A stretch of DNA of 64,000 nt. It comes from Saccharibacter sp. EH611 (GTDB lineage Bacteria > Pseudomonadota > Alphaproteobacteria > Acetobacterales > Acetobacteraceae). Location: positions 62,001-126,000 of the forward strand of contig NZ_WVHP01000002.1 in the NCBI RefSeq assembly GCF_009834765.1. The letters run 5' to 3'. The position numbers and the translations under genes are program-made. Below the pieces are notes generated by a model that had not been told where the DNA came from, searched no databases, and saw nothing but the letters and a program-made list of their open reading frames with translations. Positions 1-8,152 of this stretch are shown here, piece after piece. Position 1 is the first letter of the stretch, and each line of letters starts with the position of its first letter.

Positions 1-270
1 CAAAAAGCCATGTAGTATGAAGATTTTTTGTGATGGGAGAAAAGCACGCAGACTTATCCCCTCTTCTGGATGAGCAACAAAAAAAGTCTTCACATGGTCT
101 CGTAATGCACATGCGACTTCTTCCATACCGAGGCCATACGCATCAGCCTTGAGAACGGCAGCGCATTCTGTCGTTCCGACAAATTGCCTATGCAAAGAAA
201 GCCAATTATGTCGTATGGCTGCTAAATTGATTTTTAAAAATGCGCTTGTCTGTTGATTAATTTGTTTCAC
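1..270 (-). CDS. alr: Alanine racemase, N-terminal part (cut by window edge)
   Basis: Reading the minus strand from a GTG at 270 gives an open frame of 90 codons to the window edge. Near residues 41-48 it carries KADAYGLG, the signature around the lysine that binds pyridoxal phosphate in alanine racemases, followed by VAHPEEGISLR, typical of the same barrel. The family converts L-alanine to D-alanine for peptidoglycan in the cytoplasm. The start is inferred: an AAAGG sits about 9 nt upstream of the GTG and no ATG is in frame, although a TTG two codons further upstream is possible. The gene diverges from the sphingolipid locus. The family is confident; the remaining three quarters lie outside the window. 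Confidence 0.88.
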   Translation of the reverse strand, partial: MKQINQQTSAFLKINLAAIRHNWLSLHRQFVGTTECAAVLKADAYGLGMEEVACALRDHVKTFFVAHPEEGISLRAFLPSQKIFILHGFL

Positions 271-650
271 ATCCAACCTTTGAACTGATCCCTTTCTGCC
301 CCTCTTTATATGTTGTGAGGTCATGAAGATCGTCCTGCTTCATCTAATGCTACGGGGAGACAGATCTGATATGTTCTAGAATTCTTTAAAATATGGCAAG
401 AGAGAGTAGCCATATTCTCACACCCTGTTGAGTGGTTTTCTTACCATACCCCAGAAAATTCCTCTTTCATCCTCAAAACTCTCACTCATAAGCTTGAGGA
501 GAAGGGGTATTCTGTATTACAGACAGTCAGCAATTCAAGCAGCGCGTTTTCAGAGCTGCTTTTGCGCTGCCCATCCGGGTAGCAACATGTTGTCATTTTT
601 CGCATAAGGCCCCTGAGAGTGTCGGTGGTCCGAATGGAGCTAGTCAAGGT
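271..650. other. Non-coding divergent intergenic region with three inverted repeats
   Basis: This 380-base stretch separates alr (minus) from the acyl-AMP ligase (plus) and holds no convincing reading frame. It contains ATATGGC (391-397) facing GCCATAT (409-415), CCTCAA (471-476) facing TTGAGG (494-499), and a pair of mutually exclusive hairpins at 537-570. A CTTGAG, 16 bases, TATTAC arrangement in 493-520 is a weak promoter candidate for the plus strand. The region must carry the promoters of both flanking genes, but none matches consensus well enough to assign. Confidence 0.5.
537..570 (+). promoter_or_regulatory. Two overlapping, mutually exclusive hairpins in the leader of the sphingolipid locus
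   Basis: AAGCAGC (537-543) can pair with GCTGCTT (555-561), and GCAGCGC (539-545) can pair with GCGCTGC (564-570). The two left arms overlap, so only one stem can form at a time. No run of T follows. Such arrangements are found in attenuating or switching leaders, but here this is only a sequence observation. Confidence 0.3.
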
Positions 651-2399
651 TTGACCGAGGCCAACCTAAATACCCAAAGCCCCCTGTCTATGACGCCAAG
701 CCGTTCAGGTTTAGCACGTCGCTATGGGGATTTTCCAAGCTTTCCAGCCGCGCTTGACTACGCAGCGCAGGGGGATTCTGGATTCAATATCTATTCGGGC
801 CGCGGAACCCTCGTAGAGTCACTTCCGTACCGTCAGCTGCGCGAGCAGGCGCTGGTCATTGCTCGTCGGCTACTAGGGCTTGGATTAAAACAGGGGGATC
901 GTGTCGCTCTCGTCGCTGAAAGTGACGGTGACTTTGCCCGTATTTTCTTCGGCTGCCAGTACGCAGGTCTTGTTCCCGCTCCTCTGCCACTTCCTGTCGC
1001 TTTTGGTGGGCGTGAATCCTATATAGACACGCTTCGTGGTATGATTGGTAGTGCGAGTGCTCGCGCGGTTATCGTTCCCAAAGTGATCGGCGGCTGGACT
1101 GAAGCCATCGTCGAAGGATTAGATATTGTTTTTGGCGGCTCTCCTGCCGAACTGATGGAGCATCCCGCCAAGGACTGCTCACTCCCCCAGATAACTCCCG
1201 ATGACCTGTCATACCTGCAGTTTTCTTCAGGAAGCACCCGTTTTCCTATGGGAGTAGCGGTTACTCAAAAAGCAGGCATGGCGAATGCACATGCTATCGC
1301 AGCTTACGGGTTGTGTGTTCATCCATCCGAAGACCCTCGTGATGACCGTTGCGTTTCTTGGCTTCCACTTTATCACGACATGGGGTTGGTTGGTTTCTTC
1401 CTCACCCCCATGACCTGCCAGCTTTCGGTTGACCTTCTTCCAACGCGCGAGTTTGCACGACGCCCCCATATCTGGCTCGAACTTATTTCACGCAATCGCG
1501 GTACATTGTCATATGGCCCATCCTTTGGCTTTGAACTGTGTGCTCGTCGCGGTGCTCGTGATGAAATCGATCTCTCCTGCTGGCGTGTAGCAGGAATCGG
1601 TGGGGATATGATTCGCCCCCATATCTTGAAACAATTTGCTGATATCTTCGCTTGTCGAGGGTTCGATCAACGTGCATTCGTTGCTAGCTACGGCATGGCT
1701 GAAACAACACTAGCCGTCAGTTTTGCTCCTTTAAATCAAGGACTTAAAGCGGATACAGTTGACCTTCGTTATTTAGAAGGGAAGAATTACGCACGCCCTG
1801 CTGATGAGCAAACAACAGCGGAACGTGCTTTTGTGCTATGCGGTAAACCATTACCCTTGCATGAAATCGAAGTAAGATCACCAGATGGAACTGTTCTTGC
1901 GGAACGAGAAGTCGGAACGATTTTCGTTCGTGGGCCTAGCCTCATGGTCGGTTACTTTAATCAACCTGAAGCTACAGCTCAGACGCTTTCTCAGGATGGG
2001 TGGTTAAATACAGGAGATATCGGGTATTTCCTTGATGGACAAATTGTTGTCACAGGACGTGCCAAAGACCTCATTATCATCAATGCGCGTAATATTTGGC
2101 CACAAGATTTAGAGTGGGCTGCCGAGAGTGAAATTACCTCTTTACGCTCACGTGATGTTGCCGTTTTCTCTGTAGATGATACCGATGGTGAAAAGGTTGT
2201 CGCGCTTGTTCAGTGTCGCATAACGGACACATCACTTAGGGAAGAGCTAAAGGACGGACTCACGTCTCTCTTCCGACGATTGCACGGTATTGATGTGGAT
2301 GTTGTCCTTGTTGCTCCCCGTACGCTCCCTCAAACTTCGTCCGGGAAATTAAGTAGAGCAAAGGCCAAAAACATGTTCTTGGCCGGAGAGTTTAAGTAG
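651..2399 (+). CDS. Fatty acyl-AMP ligase / acyl-ACP synthetase of the sphingolipid locus
   Basis: A 582-residue adenylate-forming enzyme. Visible motifs are the phosphate loop FSSGSTRFP (residues 191-199), YGMAETTLA, GWLNTGDIGY, and GRAKDLIIINARNIWPQDLE, a form typical of fatty acyl-AMP ligases acting with a carrier protein. A C-terminal SSGKLSRAK supplies the catalytic lysine. It should activate a fatty acid as acyl-AMP and load it on the ACP encoded next, feeding serine palmitoyltransferase, as established for the Caulobacter ceramide cluster. The open frame begins at a TTG (651) with AAGG almost touching it; an in-frame ATG at 690 lacks a clear ribosome site, so the start is undecided. 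A terminator-like hairpin separates it from the ACP gene. Which fatty acid it loads cannot be read. Confidence 0.85.
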   Translation: MTEANLNTQSPLSMTPSRSGLARRYGDFPSFPAALDYAAQGDSGFNIYSGRGTLVESLPYRQLREQALVIARRLLGLGLKQGDRVALVAESDGDFARIFFGCQYAGLVPAPLPLPVAFGGRESYIDTLRGMIGSASARAVIVPKVIGGWTEAIVEGLDIVFGGSPAELMEHPAKDCSLPQITPDDLSYLQFSSGSTRFPMGVAVTQKAGMANAHAIAAYGLCVHPSEDPRDDRCVSWLPLYHDMGLVGFFLTPMTCQLSVDLLPTREFARRPHIWLELISRNRGTLSYGPSFGFELCARRGARDEIDLSCWRVAGIGGDMIRPHILKQFADIFACRGFDQRAFVASYGMAETTLAVSFAPLNQGLKADTVDLRYLEGKNYARPADEQTTAERAFVLCGKPLPLHEIEVRSPDGTVLAEREVGTIFVRGPSLMVGYFNQPEATAQTLSQDGWLNTGDIGYFLDGQIVVTGRAKDLIIINARNIWPQDLEWAAESEITSLRSRDVAVFSVDDTDGEKVVALVQCRITDTSLREELKDGLTSLFRRLHGIDVDVVLVAPRTLPQTSSGKLSRAKAKNMFLAGEFK

Positions 2400-2406
2400 G
2401 TATAAT
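2379..2406 (+). promoter_or_regulatory. Candidate promoter for the acp-spt pair
   Basis: TATAAT at 2401-2406, immediately after the acyl-AMP ligase stop codon, is a perfect -10 match. TTGGCC at 2379-2384 lies 16 bases upstream as a half-matching -35. A start near 2413 would put the hairpin at 2421-2444 at the very beginning of the RNA. Confidence 0.4.
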
Positions 2407-2420
2407 GGGGCAATGCATTT

Positions 2421-2449
2421 GGGAGAGTACACCCCCGCTCTCCCTTTTT
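2421..2449 (+). terminator. Intrinsic terminator or attenuator between the acyl-AMP ligase and ACP genes
   Basis: GGGAGAG (2421-2427) and CTCTCCC (2438-2444) form a perfect 7-bp GC-rich stem with a 10-base loop, followed at once by TTTTT. This is the classical intrinsic terminator form, yet it lies between two genes of one pathway on the same strand. It may limit read-through into acp-spt or attenuate a promoter at 2379-2406. Confidence 0.65.
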
Positions 2450-2474
2450 AGACGCTTACAAAGGTTCGAAGCTC

Positions 2475-2729
2475 ATGACTGACAGCATCCCTAACATCGC
2501 CGATATGATTATTGAGAAGCTGCTCGCTAACCCTAAGGTTCCACGTAACATTAACGCGGATAGCCGCATTGTCGAAGATCTTGCTTTCGATAGCTTAGCT
2601 GTTATGAACTTTGTGATGGAAATTGAAGATACGCTTGATGTTTCTGTCCCTCTTGATAGACTGGCGGACATAAGGACGATCAATGATTTAGCATCGTGCT
2701 TACATGGTATTAAGGCAGAACAAGCATGA
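2475..2729 (+). CDS. Acyl carrier protein dedicated to sphingolipid synthesis
   Basis: An 84-residue acidic protein with the phosphopantetheine attachment motif FDSLAV, Ser40 being the expected modified residue. It differs clearly from the housekeeping AcpP encoded at 16017-16262, which has the usual GADSLD motif. It lies between the acyl-AMP ligase and serine palmitoyltransferase genes, and its stop overlaps the next start (ATGA). The likely role is to carry the long acyl chain to serine palmitoyltransferase, as in the Caulobacter cluster. An AAAGG lies upstream of the ATG. Partner specificity is inferred from position. Confidence 0.85.
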   Translation: MTDSIPNIADMIIEKLLANPKVPRNINADSRIVEDLAFDSLAVMNFVMEIEDTLDVSVPLDRLADIRTINDLASCLHGIKAEQA

Positions 2730-3928
2730 CATCTGGATTGTTTGATAAGTACGCATCTCTTAAAAAGTCATATGAATCTCTCGTTGAGGCCTCTCCACGT
2801 AATCCGTTCGGTGTGGTTATTGAGCGTCCTCTATCGGCTACGGTTGGCATCATTGAAGGGCGTGAAACGCTTCTTTTTGGAACCAACAATTATCTTGGCC
2901 TAAGTCAGTCTCGACATGCACGCGATGCTGCTATTGAGACAGCGACGTCTATGGGCGTTGGAACAACAGGCTCGCGCATTGCCAATGGTACTTTCTCCCT
3001 TCATAAGAAGTTGGAGAAACGCTTATCCGAAGTTTTCCATCGCAAACACACGATGGTCTTTTCAACAGGCTATCAAGCGAATCTGGGAACAATCTCAGCC
3101 TTGGTCAACAAGGACGATATCTTATTCCTAGATGCGGATAGCCATGCAAGCATCTACGATGGAGCAAAACTATCAGGCGCTCAGGTCATCCGCTTCCGCC
3201 ATAATGACCCTGCTGACCTAGATAAACGACTAGCTCGTACAAAAAATTCTCCAGGGGCTCGCCTTGTCATTGTTGAGGGTATTTATTCCATGACCGGGAA
3301 TATTGCCCCTATTAAAGAGTTTGTGGATGTTAAAAATCGCCATAATGCCTCCTTAATGGTCGATGAAGCACATTCTTTTGGTGTGTTGGGTGAACATGGA
3401 CGAGGTGTCGCTGAGCTACAAAATTGCGAAAATGGCGTTGACTTTGTCGTTGGCACGTTTTCTAAATCTTTGGGAACAGTTGGCGGCTACTGCGTTACGG
3501 ATCATGATGAAATTGACCTCATGCGTCTCTGCTCACGCCCCTATATGTTCACAGCCTCTCTACCTCCCGAAATTATTGCAGCGACTCTCGCGGCATTAGA
3601 GGATATTCAGAACAAGCCAGAACTGCGAACTACTCTGCAAAGAAATTCTACTCAGTTACATGCAGGGTTGAAAGAATTAGGCCTCACGACAAGTGATTTC
3701 GTCTCCCCCGTTATCGCGGTTACACTTGAGACTATTCCGCAAGCTATGGCTTTTTGGAATGCTCTTCTAGAAGCGGGTGTTTACGTCAATCTTTCGCTAC
3801 CTCCCGCAACGCCAGACAATCGCCCTCTTCTGCGTTGTTCTGTTATGGCTGCTCACTCTTCTGAAGAGATTGCTAAGGCGGTAAATGTTTTTGGGAATGT
3901 TGCTCGCACTCTCGGTGTCATCTCTTAA
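2726..3928 (+). CDS. spt: Serine palmitoyltransferase (alpha-oxoamine synthase)
   Basis: A 400-residue PLP enzyme of the alpha-oxoamine synthase family. Features are TNNYLGL near residue 53, the cofactor-stacking His140 in DADSHAS, DEAHSFG (213-219) and the PLP lysine Lys247 in GTFSKSLG. Related enzymes (KBL, AONS, ALAS) share these motifs. The adjacent dedicated ACP and acyl-AMP ligase make serine palmitoyltransferase by far the best call: it condenses serine with an acyl thioester to 3-ketosphinganine, the first step of ceramide synthesis. Translation is coupled to the ACP gene by a 4-base overlap. No ketosphinganine reductase or ceramide synthase follows, so these must be elsewhere. Confidence 0.87.
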   Translation: MTSGLFDKYASLKKSYESLVEASPRNPFGVVIERPLSATVGIIEGRETLLFGTNNYLGLSQSRHARDAAIETATSMGVGTTGSRIANGTFSLHKKLEKRLSEVFHRKHTMVFSTGYQANLGTISALVNKDDILFLDADSHASIYDGAKLSGAQVIRFRHNDPADLDKRLARTKNSPGARLVIVEGIYSMTGNIAPIKEFVDVKNRHNASLMVDEAHSFGVLGEHGRGVAELQNCENGVDFVVGTFSKSLGTVGGYCVTDHDEIDLMRLCSRPYMFTASLPPEIIAATLAALEDIQNKPELRTTLQRNSTQLHAGLKELGLTTSDFVSPVIAVTLETIPQAMAFWNALLEAGVYVNLSLPPATPDNRPLLRCSVMAAHSSEEIAKAVNVFGNVARTLGVIS

Positions 3929-3943
3929 CGGATGTAGCTTCGC

Positions 3944-3981
3944 AAAGGGAGGTAAGTAAGGATTAAACTTACTTTCCCTTT
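3944..3981. terminator. Hairpin between converging spt and Tam41-like genes
   Basis: AAAGGGA plus AAGTAAG (3944-3960, with a GGT bulge) pairs with CTTACTTTCCCTTT (3968-3981), a 14-bp bulged stem with a 7-base loop. It lies exactly between two convergent genes and could end both transcripts. No T-run directly abuts it on either strand. Confidence 0.5.
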
Positions 3982-4007
3982 ACCTTCAAATCAAAAAAGA
4001 CACTTTT

Positions 4008-4949
4008 TTATTTTCGGAAGGCAGACCTTATATGCCTGAAGCGCCATAAAAGAAGCGGTAAACTGAGAATGGGATGAGTCATCTCAAAAGAAGAGAGAGT
4101 AATCTTTTCTCCCGTGTGCCGCTGAATTTTCCACAATAGATATTTAATCCCATCACTAAACGTGAAAGCTGCTTTTAGAAGACGTACTACATTCAAAAAA
4201 TGTCCTATTTTTTGAATTTCTCCCCACTTGTGGTGTGCTTTTAAGCGTACAGCTGGTGTTAAGTGAGGTTGCAACGTCTCATTGATAACGTCTGCACTCA
4301 AAGATGCATGATGCCATGCTGCCAGTAGGATAGTTTTATAGCGCTTCTCTCTTCCCGTTAACAAATTTCGGCTTCGTCCTTTTTTCTCCACTCTTAGCTC
4401 TGCTTTATAAGTGCGAGCAAAAAGGTCATGCCAATAATCCTCAGCTGTTCCTGAATACGGGCCTAACAAGGCAGCCCAACAAGACGCTGTAATAACGCAA
4501 CGTCTGAGAGCCTCTAAAATACCATCAGCTGCTTTATTATTTCTCACCCAGACCAACCGTACCGGTTGGCAAAAACGTGCCCATATTGTGCTATCTCTGC
4601 TTTCTAATGTGCTGCGAGCTAGAAACTGAGAGAGAGATAAAACTGCAACCTTTGCTCGAAGCGTTTTGCCTGCAGGAATGGTATGCTCAACATAATATAC
4701 ATTGGGTGGCAGAATCTTATTAGCCAATCGTCCTATGCTAGAGTGGCTCAGATTAACTGTCCGATCTGTGATGACGTAAAAATCTAAAATCCCTTCATAG
4801 TCCGTTTCTCTCAAAACGGATCCATAAAAAAGAATCCCTAATGGAGGAGCTTTAAATAGATGCGCAACATAATCGGCTAGCTCACTCACCGCAGAATCAG
4901 TCGCTTCTGTCAGCTCGCTTATTAAAATCTTTTCCAGAGAATCAGACAT
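4008..4949 (-). CDS. Tam41/Mmp37-like nucleotidyltransferase (CDP-lipid synthase candidate)
   Basis: A 313-residue protein with a nucleotidyltransferase-fold start (FYGSVLRET, then LDFYVITD) near residues 41-62. Next come PPNVYYVEHTI and a KVAVLSLSQF segment, then QPVRLVWV. The order and spacing resemble mitochondrial Tam41, the soluble phosphatidate cytidylyltransferase that makes CDP-diacylglycerol. The match is by eye and distant. Its start overlaps the end of the lipid kinase gene by 8 bases, so kinase and cytidylyltransferase look like two consecutive steps. I infer that the kinase product (ceramide phosphate, or phosphatidate) may be converted to its CDP form for head-group attachment. 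A nucleotidyltransferase of other specificity remains possible. Confidence 0.6.
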   Translation of the reverse strand: MSDSLEKILISELTEATDSAVSELADYVAHLFKAPPLGILFYGSVLRETDYEGILDFYVITDRTVNLSHSSIGRLANKILPPNVYYVEHTIPAGKTLRAKVAVLSLSQFLARSTLESRDSTIWARFCQPVRLVWVRNNKAADGILEALRRCVITASCWAALLGPYSGTAEDYWHDLFARTYKAELRVEKKGRSRNLLTGREKRYKTILLAAWHHASLSADVINETLQPHLTPAVRLKAHHKWGEIQKIGHFLNVVRLLKAAFTFSDGIKYLLWKIQRHTGEKITLSSFEMTHPILSLPLLLWRFRHIRSAFRK

Positions 4950-5904
4950 GCAAAAACCTAAAGCTGGGGCCTTTTTCTAAAAAAATGCGCCTGTCATCTT
5001 TAGCTGGGAAAACCTCTCCATCCAAAACAAAATCACTATCAGTTTCAAGAGCAATACGAATCGCCCGATCGCTCTTATAATCCTCATGCTGTTGCAGCCA
5101 ATTTGGCACTCTTCCTCTAAGAAGATTTCCAAGAACTTTAGGAAGATTCTTAGGAAAAGAAGCGACATCTAAGAAGTGGAAACCTTCATCGTGCCTTTTA
5201 TCGCTCCAGAAGGGCCATATACCACGAGATAGCTTTTCTAACGCCGTCGCTATGAAGAGAAAGCTATCTCCATCACGATCCCCCCTTTCACAGGGAGGAA
5301 AAACCTCACGCTTTAGATAGTTCCCCTTCATCCAAGAATTTCGGCTACGCGCAAAGAAAAGACTAACAACGCTCGTTAAAAACGTATAAATAACAGCCAA
5401 ATCATGAGGAGCAAAGCGAATCACCGTCGGTTCATGAGCAATCCGAATAGCACGCGCGTATCCCGTACATCCCCCAAACATACCTAATACGCTAGGTTGA
5501 CTACCGTCATGCCATGAGAGACGAATAGGTGACCGCTCACTAGATTTAAGTGCTTTTCCCGCCATGACATAGTCAACAGCAGCGGGCCCACGCAAACCAA
5601 ACCCAACATCGGAAGCAATGAGGTTTGTGTTCCCTGCCGGCAAGATGGCGATTGCTGGTAAGTTATCTTCTGGATAAATAGCTGCAATCGCCGTTAAGCA
5701 GGCACTAACGGTTCCATCCCCTCCGTTGATCATGATCAAATCAACATTGTCTTTTTTCAATTCACGAATATGCTCAGGTAAATGCTCATCATGCTGGGAG
5801 CATACACAAAACTTTCCGAGCTTTCCCCGCGCAAAGGCGACAAACTTGCCCCCATCTTGCTGATTTCTACGACTGTTTGGATTATGAATAAGAGCTGGTC
5901 GCAC
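4942..5904 (-). CDS. Lipid kinase of the diacylglycerol/sphingosine kinase family (candidate ceramide kinase)
   Basis: A 320-residue protein of the DAGK catalytic family. NPNSRR is near residue 8, the nucleotide-binding GGDGTVS is at 61-67, and LPAGNTN follows, all diagnostic. The start is GTG at 5904. Bacterial members phosphorylate diacylglycerol or related lipids at the inner membrane, and a distinct ceramide kinase of this general type is known in the Caulobacter sphingolipid cluster. Placement beside serine palmitoyltransferase favours ceramide or a long-chain base as substrate, but that is inference. It is first in a minus-strand pair with the Tam41-like gene and diverges from the phosphoesterase operon, sharing the 5905-6074 promoter region. 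Confidence 0.75.
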   Translation of the reverse strand: MRPALIHNPNSRRNQQDGGKFVAFARGKLGKFCVCSQHDEHLPEHIRELKKDNVDLIMINGGDGTVSACLTAIAAIYPEDNLPAIAILPAGNTNLIASDVGFGLRGPAAVDYVMAGKALKSSERSPIRLSWHDGSQPSVLGMFGGCTGYARAIRIAHEPTVIRFAPHDLAVIYTFLTSVVSLFFARSRNSWMKGNYLKREVFPPCERGDRDGDSFLFIATALEKLSRGIWPFWSDKRHDEGFHFLDVASFPKNLPKVLGNLLRGRVPNWLQQHEDYKSDRAIRIALETDSDFVLDGEVFPAKDDRRIFLEKGPSFRFLHV

Positions 5905-6074
5905 GATTTTAGTCGGTCTTTATGGCTATAAATGTGGAAACCAGAGGCGCAAAATGCTCAACTGGCTGTTCTGGTGCTAGCCGAGGTCTTATATCACGGC
6001 TATGTTAACGGAACCAGTAAGGAAGGTTCTTCCTCACTGAAAATAATACTCTCGCTTCTTGATGTCGGAACCAT

Positions 6075-6992
6075 ATGCCTTCCAGAGCTCACTTTTTTCC
6101 TCCAGCCCCTTTGCAGGCTGCTCAAACGATTAGCTTGGCACATATATCAGACCCACATCTTCCTCTTCCTTCAATCCCTTGGACATCTTTCTTTCTCAAT
6201 AAGCGACTTCTCAGTGCACTTTTATGGCGCATAAAGAGACAGCACTGCCTCCGCCCTGATATTAATAAGAGACTGTTGAAAAGCATCCAGAGTGTTAAGA
6301 CACTTTCTAACATTCTTGTGAGTGGTGACATTACAAACTTCGGAACTTACGAAGAATATCTTTCGTCAAGAAGTTGGCTTCAAAGATTGCCTGCACCGCC
6401 TATTGTTGTACCAGGCAATCATGACATTATGGTGCCCATTACACCCGAAAAAAGCCTTGCCCTATGGAAAGAATGGTCCGGGGAAAGCTATCCTTTTGTA
6501 CGCCTCATTGGTCATGTTGCTATTATCGGCCTTAATTCGGCTCTTCCTACACCACCGTTCACGGCTTATGGATACCTTTCCAAATCACAACTTCTTGAGC
6601 TAGAATCACTGCTCGAAACTCTTGGAAAACAAGGCTATTGTCGGGTTGTTATGATTCATCACCCGCCTAAAAAAGGGCTCTTAAAAAAACAAAAATCCCT
6701 TCTTAATACGAATAAACTTTCGCGTATTTTACAGCGAAGAGGAGCAGAGCTTGTCGTGCACGGGCACTCCCACAATGCTACCGTGACGACCGTCGAGAAT
6801 ACAGATATTCCTCTCGTTGGGATCGGTGCTGCGTCCATGTATAGCCATTGCGACCATAGGCAAGCCAGCTGGAATCACTTCATTTTTACACCTCAAACAA
6901 ATGAGCACCATATTCAGCTAATGCGCTACAATTACGAGGGGGAAATCATGACCCAAAAACAATGGTCAGCGCCGATCGGGGGGCTATTATGA
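6075..6992 (+). CDS. Calcineurin-like metallophosphoesterase of the sphingolipid locus
   Basis: A 305-residue two-metal phosphoesterase with the full motif series: HISDPHL (residues 23-29), VSGDIT, PGNHD, MIHHPP and HGHSH. No signal peptide or membrane segment is evident. The family hydrolyses phosphomonoesters or diesters, including lipid and nucleotide substrates. It is the first gene of a chain (phosphoesterase, lptF, lptG, hydroxylase, nucleotidyltransferase) in which each stop overlaps the next start as ATGA, so it probably works on the same lipid, for example removing a phosphate or cleaving a CDP-lipid. The substrate is unknown. The ATG at 6075 has GGAA about 6 bases upstream. Confidence 0.8.
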   Translation: MPSRAHFFPPAPLQAAQTISLAHISDPHLPLPSIPWTSFFLNKRLLSALLWRIKRQHCLRPDINKRLLKSIQSVKTLSNILVSGDITNFGTYEEYLSSRSWLQRLPAPPIVVPGNHDIMVPITPEKSLALWKEWSGESYPFVRLIGHVAIIGLNSALPTPPFTAYGYLSKSQLLELESLLETLGKQGYCRVVMIHHPPKKGLLKKQKSLLNTNKLSRILQRRGAELVVHGHSHNATVTTVENTDIPLVGIGAASMYSHCDHRQASWNHFIFTPQTNEHHIQLMRYNYEGEIMTQKQWSAPIGGLL

Positions 6993-8152
6993 AAAATAGC
7001 TTGCCGACACTAGATCGCTATCTTTTGCGTCAATTAATCCCCCCCTTTAGCATAGCGCTCACGACGATGCTGATAGCCCTTCTCTTAGAACGGCTACTCA
7101 TCCTTTTTAACCACTTAGCAAATTCCGGCAGCTCTATCGCGACTTTTGTAACGTTGCTGACAGACTTGCTGCCTCATTATATGGGGCTTGCCGTTCCTGC
7201 TGCACTTTGCATCGCGGTGTTTCTAACAATTCATCGCATGAGTGAGCATAATGAGATTGACGCTTTATGCGCTAGCCATATTTCACTTTTGCGGATCACC
7301 CTTCCCTATATGAAGGTCGGTCTCATTCTCGGCATATTAAGCGTTTTTCTCTACGGTTATATACAGCCAGTTGCCCGTTATGATTATCGTGCCGGCTTCT
7401 ATTTCGCTCGCCACACGGGATGGGCCCCTCACTTACAGTCGGGTATGTTTGCAAGCACATCGGGCCATACGATGATCACAGCAGATCGCGTCGATCACGG
7501 CGGCTCACGTTTGCTTCGTGTTTTTATTCGTGATGTTAAAAAGGATGGGACGGTTCAAATCATCACTGCTCCCAAAGGCATACTCACCATTTCAGAGCAA
7601 ACAGAAGCAACTCAGCTTGATTTGTGGAATGGTCACATTATGTCCTCCAAACATCCAGATACCCTTGGAAATGACGTTACTGTAACGCACTTTGATCATA
7701 TTACGCGCCTGATTGAACGTTCTCATAAAAAGACAAGTTTTCGCTCACGTGGTGATGACGAAAGAGAACTGACTATTTTGGAGCTCGTTCATGCCCTACG
7801 TCATGGCGCTCCCGGGATCCCGTATAAAGCCTTACGTTCTGAGCTAGATTTCCGACTTGCCCGAGCAATTGCTATTCCCTTTATCCCCCTTCTATCCGTT
7901 GCATTAGCTGTTGGCCGGAAAAGAAAAAAATCTGCTTTTAGACAAATTGCTCTTGCCGTTATCTTGGTAGGCTTTGATGAGACACTTCTTTTTGGGCATA
8001 GTCTTGCCGCTGAAGGAGCCTCTCCTGTTTGGCTCTCGATCTGGGTTCCTGAGATAATTTTTTGCACAGCTTGTATTCTAGTTCTGCTTTCACGATCGTA
8101 CCCTGCATGGTACCGTCCTTCAAAGCGTGCTCACACGGGTAATCATCCATGA
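6989..8152 (+). CDS. lptF: LptF/YjgP-family permease
   Basis: A 387-residue membrane protein of the YjgP/YjgQ family: three N-terminal transmembrane helices, a central periplasmic beta-jellyroll region, and C-terminal helices (IAIPFIPLLSVALAVG and beyond). LptF and LptG form the inner-membrane channel of the LptB2FG exporter, which lifts lipopolysaccharide out of the membrane. I place the start at the ATG at 6989, which overlaps the previous stop as ATGA and has a run of G just upstream; an ATG at 6962 would give nine extra residues. Its coupling to sphingolipid genes, away from lptD or lptA, suggests either the genome's only pair placed here or a paralogue for sphingolipid export. Confidence 0.82.
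   Translation: MKNSLPTLDRYLLRQLIPPFSIALTTMLIALLLERLLILFNHLANSGSSIATFVTLLTDLLPHYMGLAVPAALCIAVFLTIHRMSEHNEIDALCASHISLLRITLPYMKVGLILGILSVFLYGYIQPVARYDYRAGFYFARHTGWAPHLQSGMFASTSGHTMITADRVDHGGSRLLRVFIRDVKKDGTVQIITAPKGILTISEQTEATQLDLWNGHIMSSKHPDTLGNDVTVTHFDHITRLIERSHKKTSFRSRGDDERELTILELVHALRHGAPGIPYKALRSELDFRLARAIAIPFIPLLSVALAVGRKRKKSAFRQIALAVILVGFDETLLFGHSLAAEGASPVWLSIWVPEIIFCTACILVLLSRSYPAWYRPSKRAHTGNHP

Noticed and set aside
5932-6234. A 100-codon open frame preceding the phosphoesterase
   Set aside because: It overlaps the phosphoesterase start in another frame, has no motif, and its C-terminal half is just a shifted reading of the HISDPHL region.
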